64,000 nucleotides of DNA, from contig CAWUXE010000002.1 in assembly GCA_963926475.1 (NCBI GenBank), positions 62,001-126,000 on the forward strand. Direction: 5' to 3'. Of the stretch, positions 34,925-44,358 are shown in pieces. The notes beneath the pieces were generated by a model, which did no database searches, had not been told where the DNA came from, and saw only the letters and a list, made by a program, of their open reading frames with translations. The first letter of the stretch is position 1. Every line of letters starts with the position of its first letter. A program made the translations under genes and the position numbers. The stretch is from UBA2040 sp002384725 (GTDB lineage: Bacteria > Bacteroidota > Bacteroidia > Flavobacteriales_D > Crocinitomicaceae).

Positions 34925-36793
34925 ATGGATAGAAATACCATCGTTGGATTGGTTTTAATTGCTGCAATTCTAAGTGTGTTTAGCATTTTCAATCAGCCAT
35001 CAGAAGAGGAACGTAAAGAAGCGCAACGAAAAGAAATGGTGGCATCGAAGGAAGCTGCCAAAGCTGAATCAAATAAAGATACGACGAAGCCAAAAACAGA
35101 AAAGTCTGATGACTCTTCGGATGTCGATACAATAATTGCTGATAAGACTAAGGCAGACACAGTTTCATTAGATTTGATTCGATTAGAAAACGATAAATTC
35201 ATTGTTGATTTCAATCCAAAAGGTGGACAGATCGCTTCTTTATACTTGAAAGAATACGAGACTTTCTACAACTACCAAAAGAAAGATGGGAAATTAACGC
35301 CACTTCAACTTTTTGCTGATGGAGATGCTTCAAACGGCGTAACAATTAGTGTTGCAGGTAGAGAAATCAATACCACGAGCGAAGTATTCGAAGTATCAAA
35401 GAAATCTAAAAAAGCGATTAGCTTCACACATATGATTGAACCGGGGAAATCAATTACTTTCTCTTATACTTTACCGAACAAAACGTACAATTTAGGATTT
35501 GACATTGATTTCAAAGGACTAAAGGATGATATCGGCAATAAAAAAATTCAATTGAATTGGCAAACTGCCTTTAAGAAAACCGAACGTTTATTCTCTGAGC
35601 AAAGACGTGTTTCTACAGTTTGTTACAAATATCAAGACGAAGGATTCAGTTACTTAAGCGAAATGGGTGATGATGACGAAGAAGCTGAAGATAAATTGGA
35701 ATGGGTCGCATACAAACAAAGCTACTTCTCCTCTATTCTAAATCCGAAAACTCCTTTCTTGAAAGAAGGAACCAAATTGGTGACGAAAAACTACTCGGAT
35801 ACAGATAAAAGAAGGAATACCCACTTAAAAGATTATTCATCTGATTTAACTTTGAACGTTCCGAAAAGTGACGATGCAACTGTTGAATTCGATTGGTTCT
35901 TTGGACCGAATGATTACGAAGAATTGAAATCTTACGGTGAAGGTTACGATGACATATTGAATTTCGGTTGGGGACTTTTTCGTTGGATCAACGTTTATGC
36001 GGTTCAACCTTTATTCAACGGATTACTTGGAACAGGATTGGGAATTGGGTTGGCTATTTTCTTGTTGACTTTGATCTTGAAACTAGTCCTTATGCCCGTT
36101 CAATGGAAAATGTACGTCTCCTCGGCAAAGATGAAAATCTTGAAACCAGAGATTGAAGAATTGAATAAGAAATTCCCAGATAAGGCAGACGCCATGAAAA
36201 AACAGACTGAAATGATGTCCTTGTACAAGGAGTCAGGTGCAAGTCCATTGGCCGGTTGTCTTCCTATGTTGATTCAAATGCCGATTTTATTAGCAGTGTT
36301 CCGTTTCTTCCCGTCTGCATTCGAATTACGTCAAAGGAACTTCCTTTGGGCAGAAGATTTATCTTCTTACGATTCAATTTTAGAATTGGGTATGTCTATC
36401 CCTTTCTATGGTGATCACGTGAGTTTATTTACGCTTTTGATGGCAGGAACAACCTTGGTTTACACCTTTGTGAACAGCGGTCAAATGTCGACGCCTCAGC
36501 AACCAGGAATGCCGAACATGAAAATCATCATGTACTTGTTCCCAATTATGATGATCTTCTTCTTCAATAACTATTCTTCAGGATTGAGTTATTATTATTT
36601 CATCTCCACTTTATTCTCAATTGTGATTGCATTGTCTATTAAGAAATTCTTTGTGGATGAAGATAAACTGAAAGAAAAAATGGCTGCCCGAAAAGTTACT
36701 GTGAATGGTAAAGGCAAAAAAAGCAAATCGAAATTCCAAGAGCGTTTGGAGCAAATGCAAAAAGCGCAACAGGACAAGATGAAAAAAAGATAA
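34925..36793 (+). CDS. yidC: Membrane protein insertase YidC
   Basis: 622 aa, the long Gram-negative form. An N-terminal membrane anchor (residues 5-20) is followed by a charged linker and a large periplasmic beta domain (about 85-350). The conserved membrane core then has five helices: ALFRWINV-like region near 355, GLGIGLAIFLLTLILKLVLMP near 375, LAGCLPMLIQMPILLAVFRF near 442, and further helices to about 570. The C-terminal tail is basic (KKSKSKFQERLEQMQKAQQD), helping ribosome contact. Inserts and folds inner-membrane proteins with or without SecYEG. Confidence 0.97.
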   Translation: MDRNTIVGLVLIAAILSVFSIFNQPSEEERKEAQRKEMVASKEAAKAESNKDTTKPKTEKSDDSSDVDTIIADKTKADTVSLDLIRLENDKFIVDFNPKGGQIASLYLKEYETFYNYQKKDGKLTPLQLFADGDASNGVTISVAGREINTTSEVFEVSKKSKKAISFTHMIEPGKSITFSYTLPNKTYNLGFDIDFKGLKDDIGNKKIQLNWQTAFKKTERLFSEQRRVSTVCYKYQDEGFSYLSEMGDDDEEAEDKLEWVAYKQSYFSSILNPKTPFLKEGTKLVTKNYSDTDKRRNTHLKDYSSDLTLNVPKSDDATVEFDWFFGPNDYEELKSYGEGYDDILNFGWGLFRWINVYAVQPLFNGLLGTGLGIGLAIFLLTLILKLVLMPVQWKMYVSSAKMKILKPEIEELNKKFPDKADAMKKQTEMMSLYKESGASPLAGCLPMLIQMPILLAVFRFFPSAFELRQRNFLWAEDLSSYDSILELGMSIPFYGDHVSLFTLLMAGTTLVYTFVNSGQMSTPQQPGMPNMKIIMYLFPIMMIFFFNNYSSGLSYYYFISTLFSIVIALSIKKFFVDEDKLKEKMAARKVTVNGKGKKSKSKFQERLEQMQKAQQDKMKKR

Positions 36794-36873
36794 GAAAGAG
36801 TAGTAAATAAGGCGAATTACAATTTGCCCTTATTAAGCACTTTTTTTTCATATTTTTTTTAAAAAATTTACAC

Positions 36874-37371
36874 ATGAAACTTTTCTTTTCGCTAATCGTC
36901 GTCCTCGCCTTTGCGGCTCAAACCCACGCCCACGAATACTTCTTTGGCTTTGCCGAATTAAACTACAATCAAGAAGAAGGAGTTTACGAAGGCACCTTAA
37001 CTCTATCCTCTCACGATTTTAAACATTGGCTGGAAACTAGAGCAATGGATTTGACTGAAGATGTTGATGATCCAACGAAGCCTGCCTACTTGCAACAAAT
37101 TTCGCGCGAAATATTTACCGGATTTCAAATTACAGCCAACGGAAATTCTTTAGCTTTCGAAATTGTAGCTAAGGAAGAACTAAATACAGGTTTAACGAAT
37201 TATTATTTTCGCTCAACAAAAGCAGAACAATCTGGCACATTGGACGTGAAATTTGATTTGATGATGGATCTGTTTCCACAACAACAAAACAAAATTACAT
37301 ACCGTGAAGAACTAAAAAGTTCAACCGCTGTTTTCCTTTCAAATAAAACGCATTCAAGTATTTCTTTATAA
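36874..37371 (+). CDS. DUF6702-family exported protein
   Basis: 165 aa with signal peptide (KLFFSLIVVLAFAAQTHA). Begins HEYFFGFAELNYNQEEGVYEG and contains SSHDFKHWLE, the pattern I recall for DUF6702, a Bacteroidota family repeatedly found next to M1 peptidases. Two conserved His (His-Glu after the cleavage site and HDFKHW) could bind metal; that is speculation. Stop overlaps the M1 gene start (TAATG), so the pair is translationally coupled. Confidence 0.8.
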   Translation: MKLFFSLIVVLAFAAQTHAHEYFFGFAELNYNQEEGVYEGTLTLSSHDFKHWLETRAMDLTEDVDDPTKPAYLQQISREIFTGFQITANGNSLAFEIVAKEELNTGLTNYYFRSTKAEQSGTLDVKFDLMMDLFPQQQNKITYREELKSSTAVFLSNKTHSSISL

Positions 37372-39662
37372 TGAAAAAACTTATCCTTCTTACCCTGCTT
37401 CCTGTTTTTACTTGGGGCCAATCCAAATTTGCACAACTCGATCAGGAATTACCAACACCGAACGAATATCGCACGGCAGGCGGAGCTCCAGGGCACAATT
37501 ACTATCAGCAAAAAGCCGATTATAAAATCGATGTAAACATTGATGATAAAACGCAGATATTGATGGGGATAGAAACGATTACTTACACAAACAATTCTCC
37601 AGACAAATTGGAATATTTGTGGTTGCAATTGGACCAAAATCTGTATGAAATCGGCAGCGATGCTAGAATGATTCGCGTAGAAAAAATGGAAGATTTTCGT
37701 TCGATTGAGGATGTGGAGCGAAATCTTTTCTATTACGAAGGTGGTTATAAAGTGCACGAAGTAACAACTACCAGCGGTGGGAAAATGAAATACTTCATCA
37801 ACAAAACGATGATGCGAATTGACATGGACAAACCTTTGGCGCCGAATAGTTCTATTTCTTTCAAAATAAAATGGGAATACAACATCAACGATAGATCTAA
37901 AGTTGGTGGGCGATCTGGATACGAGTACTTTCCGAAAGAAGACAATTATATTTATACCATAGCACAATGGTTTCCTAGAATGTGCGTCTACAATGACGTA
38001 GAAGGCTGGCAGAACAAACAATTTTTGGGTTCAGGTGAATTTGCCCTGCCCTTTGGTGATTACACAGTAAACATTACAGTACCTTCAGACCATATCGTTG
38101 GGGCTACTGGCGAATTGCAAAACATGAGCAATTGTTTGACGGCAACTGAGCGCTCACGGTACAGAGAAGCACAATCGTCCGATTCACCTCTATTGATTGT
38201 TACTCCGGAAGAAGCTTTGGAAAAAGAAGGAACGAAAGCTACTGGAACCAAAACGTGGACTTTCAAAGCTACAAATGTTAGAGATTTTGCTTTTGCCAAT
38301 TCTCGCAAGTTTATCTGGGATGCACAAGGAGTGAAACAAGGTGATAGAAATGTGATGTGCATGAGTTACTACCCGAAAGAAGGAAATCCACTTTGGGAAC
38401 GTTACTCCACAAAATTGGTCGCACATACGATTAATACATATTCTAAATACACGGTCGATTATCCGTATCCTGTTGCGATCTCCGTTCATACGGACAGAAT
38501 CGGAATGGAATACCCAATGATTTGTTTCAATGGCGGACGTCCAGGAGCGGATGGAACATACTCTGAAGGCACGAAATACGACATGTGGGGCGTTATTATT
38601 CACGAAGTAGGACACAATTTCTTTCCGATGATCATCAACTCTGATGAACGCCAATGGACATGGATGGATGAAGGCTTGAATACATTCGTGCAATACTTAA
38701 CGGAACAAGAATGGGAACGCGGTTATCCATCACGTCGTGGACCGGCTCATTTGATAGCAGATTACATGCGTGGTGATAAAAGCCATATTTCACCGATCAT
38801 GACCAATTCAGAAAGCATCTGGCAGTTTGGGAACAATGCTTATGGAAAACCTGCAACAGCTTTGAACATATTGAGAGAAACCATAATGGGACGTGAATTA
38901 TTCGATTTTGCGTTTAAAACCTATTGTGAGCGTTGGAAATTCAAACACCCTACTCCTGCTGATTTCTTTCGAACGATGGAAGATGCTTCTGCAGTAGATT
39001 TAGATTGGTTCTGGAGAGGTTGGTTCTATACGACTGAGCACGTTGACATTTCTATAGATAACGTGAAAGGGTTCGCCTTGAATGATCTTGACCCGGCTAT
39101 TTCCAAAGGAAAAGCGAAATCAGAAAATGTCAAAAAAGACCAAACCATCGGTGAAATTCGCAACAAAGAGTCAATTAAAGAGACGGTGAATGAGCGTGAC
39201 AGAAACATTGATGACTTTTATGCAAAAAGAGATATTTACAAAGTAGATGCTTTGGACGCAAAAGAATACGAAGATGTAATGGCTAAAATGACTGATGCGC
39301 AAAAGGAATTGATTAAAGGCAACAAGAACTTTTACGAGCTTACCTTCAGCAATATTGGCGGTTTACCTATGCCGATAATCATTGAAGCCACTCTCGCAGA
39401 TGGAACGACAGAGGTAATTCGTGTTCCTGCTGAAATTTGGCGTCGTGATGAAAAGTCGGTTACGAAAGTGTTTATTTTCAGTCAAGAAGTGATTTCTTTC
39501 CGTTTGGATCCTTTTCTTGAAACAGCGGATGTGGAAATGAATAACAACTCCTTCCCTCCCGTTCCTCAACCTTCTAAATACGATTTATACAAGGAAAAGC
39601 AGTCTCGAGAAAACCCAATGCAAAGAGATAAGCGGTTGAAAGAATTAGAAAAAGGAAATTAG
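37371..39662 (+). CDS. M1-family zinc metallopeptidase, exported
   Basis: 763 aa with signal peptide (KKLILLTLLPVFTWG). An N-terminal beta domain (residues ~50-310; TQILMGIETITYTNNSPD) is followed by the catalytic domain. Zinc motif HEVGHNFF with H411, H415, and the third ligand in WMDEGLNTFVQYL 19-20 residues later. The exopeptidase GxMEN motif is represented by GMEYPMICFNGG. The C-terminal part (from ~570) is charged, with RNKESIKETVNERDRNIDD. Periplasmic or surface aminopeptidase. Coupled to the DUF6702 gene. Confidence 0.93.
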   Translation: MKKLILLTLLPVFTWGQSKFAQLDQELPTPNEYRTAGGAPGHNYYQQKADYKIDVNIDDKTQILMGIETITYTNNSPDKLEYLWLQLDQNLYEIGSDARMIRVEKMEDFRSIEDVERNLFYYEGGYKVHEVTTTSGGKMKYFINKTMMRIDMDKPLAPNSSISFKIKWEYNINDRSKVGGRSGYEYFPKEDNYIYTIAQWFPRMCVYNDVEGWQNKQFLGSGEFALPFGDYTVNITVPSDHIVGATGELQNMSNCLTATERSRYREAQSSDSPLLIVTPEEALEKEGTKATGTKTWTFKATNVRDFAFANSRKFIWDAQGVKQGDRNVMCMSYYPKEGNPLWERYSTKLVAHTINTYSKYTVDYPYPVAISVHTDRIGMEYPMICFNGGRPGADGTYSEGTKYDMWGVIIHEVGHNFFPMIINSDERQWTWMDEGLNTFVQYLTEQEWERGYPSRRGPAHLIADYMRGDKSHISPIMTNSESIWQFGNNAYGKPATALNILRETIMGRELFDFAFKTYCERWKFKHPTPADFFRTMEDASAVDLDWFWRGWFYTTEHVDISIDNVKGFALNDLDPAISKGKAKSENVKKDQTIGEIRNKESIKETVNERDRNIDDFYAKRDIYKVDALDAKEYEDVMAKMTDAQKELIKGNKNFYELTFSNIGGLPMPIIIEATLADGTTEVIRVPAEIWRRDEKSVTKVFIFSQEVISFRLDPFLETADVEMNNNSFPPVPQPSKYDLYKEKQSRENPMQRDKRLKELEKGN

Positions 39663-39728
39663 TCTAAACAACAACTTTCGCAGTTTGATCGGAGTCGTTT
39701 CGCAGTCTGGCGGAGCCGAAGACTACTC

Positions 39729-40433
39729 TTAATTCTGATTTAAAAGTTCAAAATGCTCGAATTTGTCCTTGATGAAAATCACCAACTCGAGTTCTGAAGC
39801 TGTTTTCAAGAAGTCTTCATCGATGTTTAAGAAAGTAATAAAGGCATCAAATTCAGATTCGTTCAAATCAAAGATGTCATAGACTACATACAATCGAAGT
39901 AAGTCTTGTAATACTCCTTTCTGTTTGTCTTCGTAGATTAATTTTGCCGCCAATTGTTTAGATTGTTCCCTTTTAGAGAATCGCTCGTACAAAGCAGTAA
40001 TTGGACTTCTCAGAACTTCTATCCCTGTAACCATACGTGTTTCTCTCATGGCCAAAGCTTCTCTTTCTTCTTGAATTTGAGACAATGTTTTTAAAGGGTG
40101 GATAACTACTTCATCAAACTCTAAAGGAATCATTGTGAGATAAAAGATGTTGTTCAATCGACAAGTGGAATCTACTTTCACGACAAAATCCACTTTCTCA
40201 TATCCTTTTATCGAAAATGTGATGGAATCTCCTTCATCAACATACAAGCTGTATCTGCCGCTGGGCATACCAAATACGCCTTTCCCTTTCGTTCGATTGA
40301 CAATCATAAGATTGTAAAAATTTTGTGGACGGAGAGAATCTACGACCTTACCAGAGATGAGAACACGTTCGCAATCTTGAGCATTCGAGGTGGTTAAGCT
40401 TAGAAAAAAAACGAAGAATAATAATATCCGCAT
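39729..40433 (-). CDS. Exported protein with carboxypeptidase-regulatory-like domain
   Basis: 234 aa from the ATG at 40433, giving a signal peptide (RILLFFVFFLSLTTSNAQ). Residues ~20-110 look like a CarboxypepD_reg/TonB-plug-associated beta sandwich: RVLISGKVVDSLRPQNFYNL, GVFGMPSGRYSLYVDEGDSI, YLTMIPLEFDEVVIHPL. The C-terminal ~120 residues are helical and charged (EEREALAMRETRMV, then FSKREQSKQLAAKLIYEDKQ). I recall this two-part arrangement as a Bacteroidota family of unknown function. Convergent with the M1 gene; 66 nt lie between, with no clear terminator. Confidence 0.82.
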   Translation of the reverse strand: MRILLFFVFFLSLTTSNAQDCERVLISGKVVDSLRPQNFYNLMIVNRTKGKGVFGMPSGRYSLYVDEGDSITFSIKGYEKVDFVVKVDSTCRLNNIFYLTMIPLEFDEVVIHPLKTLSQIQEEREALAMRETRMVTGIEVLRSPITALYERFSKREQSKQLAAKLIYEDKQKGVLQDLLRLYVVYDIFDLNESEFDAFITFLNIDEDFLKTASELELVIFIKDKFEHFELLNQN

Positions 40434-40437
40434 ATGA

Positions 40438-40445
40438 CAAATATA
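40438..40445 (-). promoter_or_regulatory. Putative -7 box, 4 nt from start codon
   Basis: TATATTTG on the minus strand, exact consensus, separated from the ATG at 40433 by TCAT only; predicts a leaderless message. Confidence 0.45.
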
Positions 40446-40544
40446 ATAAATGAGAATGTGCACTTTGTGTTAATTAGACCTAAATTCTTCCAATAGAATA
40501 CAAATAACAGACCAAAACCCTCGATTTTAAGGCGTAGAATTCCG

Positions 40545-40552
40545 TAATTTTA
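40545..40552 (+). promoter_or_regulatory. Putative -7 box of mnmA, 4 nt from start codon
   Basis: TAATTTTA (last base off consensus), 4 nt (CACC) before the ATG at 40557. Confidence 0.38.
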
Positions 40553-40556
40553 CACC

Positions 40557-41741
40557 ATGCAAGGTAAACGTGTTGTTGTTGGTCTTTCGGGAGGAGTTGA
40601 TTCCTCGGTTACTGCCCTACTTTTAAAAGAGCAAGGGTACGAAGTGATCGGTATGTTCATGCGCAACTGGCACGATGAATCGGTAACGCTTTCGGATGAT
40701 TGTCCATGGATTGACGATTCCAATGACGCTCTGCTCATTGCAAATCAGCTCAAAATTCCTTTTCAAGTCATCGATTTAAGTTCAGAATATAAGGATAAAA
40801 TTGTCGATTATATGTTCCGTGAATACGAAAGCGGAAGAACACCTAATCCGGATATTTTGTGTAATCGTGAGATAAAATTTGATGTTTTTTTGAAAGCAGC
40901 GATGGACTTGGGAGCCGATTATGTTGCTACAGGTCACTATTGTCAAAAAATTGATAATGAAGATGGTACATTCAGCCTAGGAAAAGGATTAGATCCTGGA
41001 AAAGACCAAAGTTATTTCTTATGTCAATTGTCACAAGAGCAATTGGCAAAAGCCCTATTCCCTATTGGCGAACTTCAAAAATCGGAGGTTAGACGTTTGG
41101 CTTCAGAAGCTGGATTATTGACGGCCGATAAAAAAGATTCTCAAGGATTGTGCTTCGTTGGTAAAATTAGTTTGCCCACATTTTTGCAGCAACAATTGAA
41201 AGTAAAACATGGACCTGTTTTGGAATTATCGGCCGATTTACCTGTTTTCGCTGATTACGAAACAATTCCCGTCGATTTAGAACATGTCGAAGAACTTTCT
41301 ACTCCATTTTCTTATTCACAAGAGCAAGGTTTGAAGGTTGCGGAGCATCAAGGTGCTCATTTTTACACCATTGGTCAAAGAAAAGGACTTCAAATTGGCG
41401 GTCGACCTGAACCATCATTTGTTTTACAGACTAATACGGACGAAAACGTCGTATATTCCGGTCAGCGTGACGAACATCCTGGGTTGAATCGTTGGGCTTT
41501 GTTCATCGATGAAGCGGATATTCACTACATCGAACCGGAAAAAGTGATGAAAATTGGCGAAACCCGACGATACGAGCTCCGCATTCGTTACCGTCAAGCG
41601 GTTCAACCGGCGACGATGATTCGCAAGGAGACTGGAGTCTATATTTTATTCGATGAAAAGCAACGTGGAATCACCCCTGGCCAATTTGCTGCATGGTATG
41701 ACGGTCAGCGATTAATCGGTAGTGGGGTGATTAAGAATTAA
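40557..41741 (+). CDS. mnmA: tRNA-specific 2-thiouridylase MnmA
   Basis: 394 aa, normal length. Adds sulfur to U34 of Lys, Glu and Gln tRNAs. PP-loop GLSGGVDSSV at residues 8-17, MRNWHDES near 35, RTPNPDILCNREIKF near 98 with the first catalytic Cys, ATGHYCQ, GKDQSYFLC near 160, and KDSQGLCFVGK near 197 with the second catalytic Cys. The C-terminal beta-barrel has FYTIGQRKGLQIGG and ends with TPGQFAAWYDGQRLIGSGVI. Monocistronic. Confidence 0.97.
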   Translation: MQGKRVVVGLSGGVDSSVTALLLKEQGYEVIGMFMRNWHDESVTLSDDCPWIDDSNDALLIANQLKIPFQVIDLSSEYKDKIVDYMFREYESGRTPNPDILCNREIKFDVFLKAAMDLGADYVATGHYCQKIDNEDGTFSLGKGLDPGKDQSYFLCQLSQEQLAKALFPIGELQKSEVRRLASEAGLLTADKKDSQGLCFVGKISLPTFLQQQLKVKHGPVLELSADLPVFADYETIPVDLEHVEELSTPFSYSQEQGLKVAEHQGAHFYTIGQRKGLQIGGRPEPSFVLQTNTDENVVYSGQRDEHPGLNRWALFIDEADIHYIEPEKVMKIGETRRYELRIRYRQAVQPATMIRKETGVYILFDEKQRGITPGQFAAWYDGQRLIGSGVIKN

Positions 41742-41749
41742 GTATGCCT

Positions 41750-42022
41750 TTAACGTTCAACCACTAAACGTTCACTTCTAATTCCTTTTTCTGTTTGTAT
41801 TTCTATAAAATAGAATCTATTCTCAATCTCAAGTATGGAAATGCTCTGAGCACTCACCTTCTGATTTAAAATAACCTGGCCCATAATATTATAAATGATC
41901 ACTTTTTGAACTTCCTATCCAGAGAATTTAAGCACTGAGCTTGCGGGGTTTGGAAACATCTTTAATTTAGTTTTTTCAACAATAGCCGAATTTAAAGTTG
42001 AAGAGAAAAAGTTTTGGGTTAT
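41750..42022 (-). pseudogene. Remnant of a T9SS type A sorting domain gene
   Basis: Reading the minus strand gives a typical sorting domain, LKMFPNPASSVLKFSG, then an in-frame TAG, then EVQKVIIYNIMGQVILNQKV and on to a stop at 41750. About 90 codons remain; the cargo part upstream is gone or unrecognisable. It keeps good codon structure on both sides of the stop, so the decay is recent or the rest was deleted. Probably once encoded a secreted surface protein. Confidence 0.75.
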
Positions 42023-42109
42023 TCAGCCTTTTACATCAACTTAGCGGTGGATTTATTCAAAAAGCAACAAAACGAGCCAGCTAAAAGCTCAAATTAAATA
42101 TATGGACAC

Positions 42110-42148
42110 AAAAAAAAGGAAGAACATCTTACGTTCTTCCTTTTTTTT
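42110..42148 (-). terminator. Strong rho-independent terminator, 16-bp perfect stem
   Basis: A8-GGAAGAAC, 7-nt loop, GTTCTTCC-T8: all 16 bp pair, with runs that make it bidirectional. It sits 32 nt after the stop of the small minus-strand gene at 42181 and stops that transcript, or readthrough from mnmA. Confidence 0.88.
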
Positions 42149-42180
42149 GTACTACCTAAACTAAAACTATGAATTTTAAA

Positions 42181-42381
42181 TTAGTTGAATCCTATGGATT
42201 GAAATATCGTGGGCTGAGTGCTCGGTTTAGAATAACTCTCAGCAGTGTTTATCATGTCAAGTAATTTCGCAACATCAATAATGGATAACTTTGAAAATTG
42301 TCCCATCTCTCTGTGCTGTTGCAATCTGAACTGTGCTGTTTTAATATTGTTGTTCATCATTTTAAATTTTGTCGCTTGCAT
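42181..42381 (-). CDS. Small protein of unknown function
   Basis: 66 aa (alternative start MMNN at residue 8). Mostly helical and polar: IKTAQFRLQQHREMGQFSKL then SIIDVAKLLDMINTAESY, with a Ser/Thr/Pro-rich tail. No signal peptide or membrane helix. Support for being real: a strong terminator just downstream and sensible amino acid composition. Against: short, and no family recognised. A TAAGTTTT box upstream is a weak promoter candidate. Confidence 0.5.
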   Translation of the reverse strand: MQATKFKMMNNNIKTAQFRLQQHREMGQFSKLSIIDVAKLLDMINTAESYSKPSTQPTIFQSIGFN

Positions 42382-42523
42382 ATTCTAATTTTTAAAACTT
42401 ACAAGCTTCGTTTACGGCAACTCCTATTTTGGGTTACACCAACAACAATGAAAAAAGAATGCCAAACTCGAAAAAATGGCATAACTCGCTCAAAATCAGA
42501 TTAAAAAATATATTGATTTTTTT

Positions 42524-42736
42524 CTATTTTTTTATCAGCGGATAGAGTAAATCTTCTAATCCGTTCATTTTTATCTCCAACATAACGGCCAATTGATCGC
42601 CCAACTTCCCTTTTGGAAATCCTTTTTGGCGGTACCAAACCAAATAGGCTTCTGGTATATACACCAAAAGCCTATCCTTATATTTTCCGAAAGGCATCTT
42701 TGCATTTGCCAAAGAAACCAAATCGAGATTATTCAT
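42524..42736 (-). CDS. DUF3820 family protein
   Basis: 70 aa. MPFGKYKDRLLVYIPEAYL followed by WYRQKGFPKGKLGDQL matches the short DUF3820 family, which databases also call putative quorum-sensing-regulated virulence factor; the role is not established. A related GKYKG-type motif occurs in exonuclease-associated proteins. ATG overlaps the stop of pepD (TAATG), so translation is coupled to it. Confidence 0.88.
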   Translation of the reverse strand: MNNLDLVSLANAKMPFGKYKDRLLVYIPEAYLVWYRQKGFPKGKLGDQLAVMLEIKMNGLEDLLYPLIKK

Positions 42737-44187
42737 TAATTCAGTTTTGTCAAAGTTGCCAACAAGTAACTCCAGAATTTTTGGACTGAACTAATCTGTA
42801 CTTTTTCATCTGGTGAATGCGCTCCACGAATGTTGGGTCCAAAAGAGATCATGTCTACATCTGGTAAGTGTTTTCCAAGAATTCCACATTCCAAACCAGC
42901 ATGGCAAGCTTTAATCTGTGGTTCCTCTTTGAACATTTCGCGGTACAACTCAGCCATAACATTCAAAATCTTCGAATCTCTGTTGGGCTGCCATCCAGGA
43001 TAATCACCAGCTTGAACCACTGCACAACCCATATTTTCGAATGAAGCACGAATGGTATTCGCCACATCGTCTTTTGTACTTTCTACGCTGCTTCGTTGCA
43101 AAGATTGAGTTATAAATTTTCCGTCTTTAACGATTATTCGCGCCAAGCTAGAAGATGTTTCAACCAATCCCGCAATTTCTGGACTCATTCTATAAACACC
43201 GTTGTGCAAAGCGTAAATCGTGTTTGTAATTTTAACAAAATCAGCTGTTGACATTACCTTTCCTGAGGCAGCACCCATTTCTACGAATGAAATATTCAAT
43301 TTCGGTTCGACTGTTTTAAATTCAGTTTTAATTATCTCAGCCACTTTATTGAATTCTACTTCAAAAGATCCTTTGTCATCTTTTAAAACAGCCAAAGAAA
43401 CTGATGCTTCTCTTGGAATTGCGTTTCTCAAACTTCCTCCGTCAAATTCAATTAAATGCATATCCACAAACGAACGCAATTGATACAAGACTCTGTTCAT
43501 CAAATTATTGGCATTACCCAAGCCTTTGTCGATATCCATTCCAGAATGACCTCCATTAAGTCCATTTACCGTCAATTTATACGATAAATTTTCTCTTTCC
43601 ATTTCAACTAAAGCGTAATCATAGGTTGTATTCGTATCGATACCGCCTGCACATCCGATAGACAATTCATCATCATCTTCCGTGTCTAAATTTAGCAACG
43701 TCTTTCCTGTATAAAAACTTGGATCTAGCTGCATTGCACCCGTCATCCCTGTTTCTTCGTCAATGGTGAACATAGCCTCTATCGGCGGATGCGGAATATC
43801 TGTCGAAGACAAGAGCGCCATAATAGTCGCTACTCCAATTCCATTGTCCGCTCCAAGAGTTGTTCCTTTTGCTTTCAACCAATCCCCATCCACAAACATG
43901 TCAATTCCCTGCTTATCGAAATCGAAAACGGTGTCGTTGTTTTTCTGGTGCACCATGTCTAGGTGACTTTGCATGATGATCGGTGGAGCACTTTCCATTC
44001 CTACTTGTCCTCCTTTTTTGATGATTACGTTCCCGATTTTATCTACATCAGTTTGCAACAGAAGTCCTTTTCCAAAGTCCACCATGAACTGTATAACCCG
44101 TTCTTCTTTTTTTGAAGGACGAGGAACAGCGTTTAAATCTGAAAAGTGCTTCCAAAGTGCTTTTGGTTCTATATCGTTTATTGTCAT
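42736..44187 (-). CDS. pepD: Aminoacyl-histidine dipeptidase (PepD, M20)
   Basis: 483 aa from the ATG at 44187 (MTINDIEPKALW); an ATG nine codons upstream is also in frame. Two-zinc M20 peptidase cleaving Xaa-His dipeptides in the cytoplasm. Metal motifs: MQSHLDMVHQK near residue 72, TLGADNGIGVA near 110, IDEETGMTGAM near 140 with the catalytic Glu, and LDTEDDDELSIG near 165. The lid domain has GLNGGHSGMDI. The end shows ACHAGLECGIL and HSPDEKVQI. Cotranscribed with the DUF3820 gene. Confidence 0.94.
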   Translation of the reverse strand: MTINDIEPKALWKHFSDLNAVPRPSKKEERVIQFMVDFGKGLLLQTDVDKIGNVIIKKGGQVGMESAPPIIMQSHLDMVHQKNNDTVFDFDKQGIDMFVDGDWLKAKGTTLGADNGIGVATIMALLSSTDIPHPPIEAMFTIDEETGMTGAMQLDPSFYTGKTLLNLDTEDDDELSIGCAGGIDTNTTYDYALVEMERENLSYKLTVNGLNGGHSGMDIDKGLGNANNLMNRVLYQLRSFVDMHLIEFDGGSLRNAIPREASVSLAVLKDDKGSFEVEFNKVAEIIKTEFKTVEPKLNISFVEMGAASGKVMSTADFVKITNTIYALHNGVYRMSPEIAGLVETSSSLARIIVKDGKFITQSLQRSSVESTKDDVANTIRASFENMGCAVVQAGDYPGWQPNRDSKILNVMAELYREMFKEEPQIKACHAGLECGILGKHLPDVDMISFGPNIRGAHSPDEKVQISSVQKFWSYLLATLTKLN

Positions 44188-44358
44188 AATTAACAATTTG
44201 AAGCCTTGCGGCATTAAAAATTCTAAGTCTTGCCTGCGGCTGCAACATTATTCAATTTGAATTATGCGATATTCTTAGATTCAGAATGCGCTTCAGTGCT
44301 TCAAATTGTAGGAGCGAAGCAACATTTATCAAATGCCGTAGGCTTCGAATTTTATTTT

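Noticed and set aside
37449..38021. 190-aa antisense open frame inside the M1 peptidase gene
   Set aside because: Shadow of the M1 coding frame; composition rich in Phe, Val and His typical of antisense reading.
39663..39728. Repeated TTTCGCAGT words between convergent genes considered as a terminator or repeat element
   Set aside because: No stable stem and no T-run; two copies of a short word can occur by chance.
44188..44358. Spacer before ettA's 3' end considered for a small RNA
   Set aside because: No hairpin, promoter box or convincing frame; only AT-rich sequence with a few GC-rich patches.
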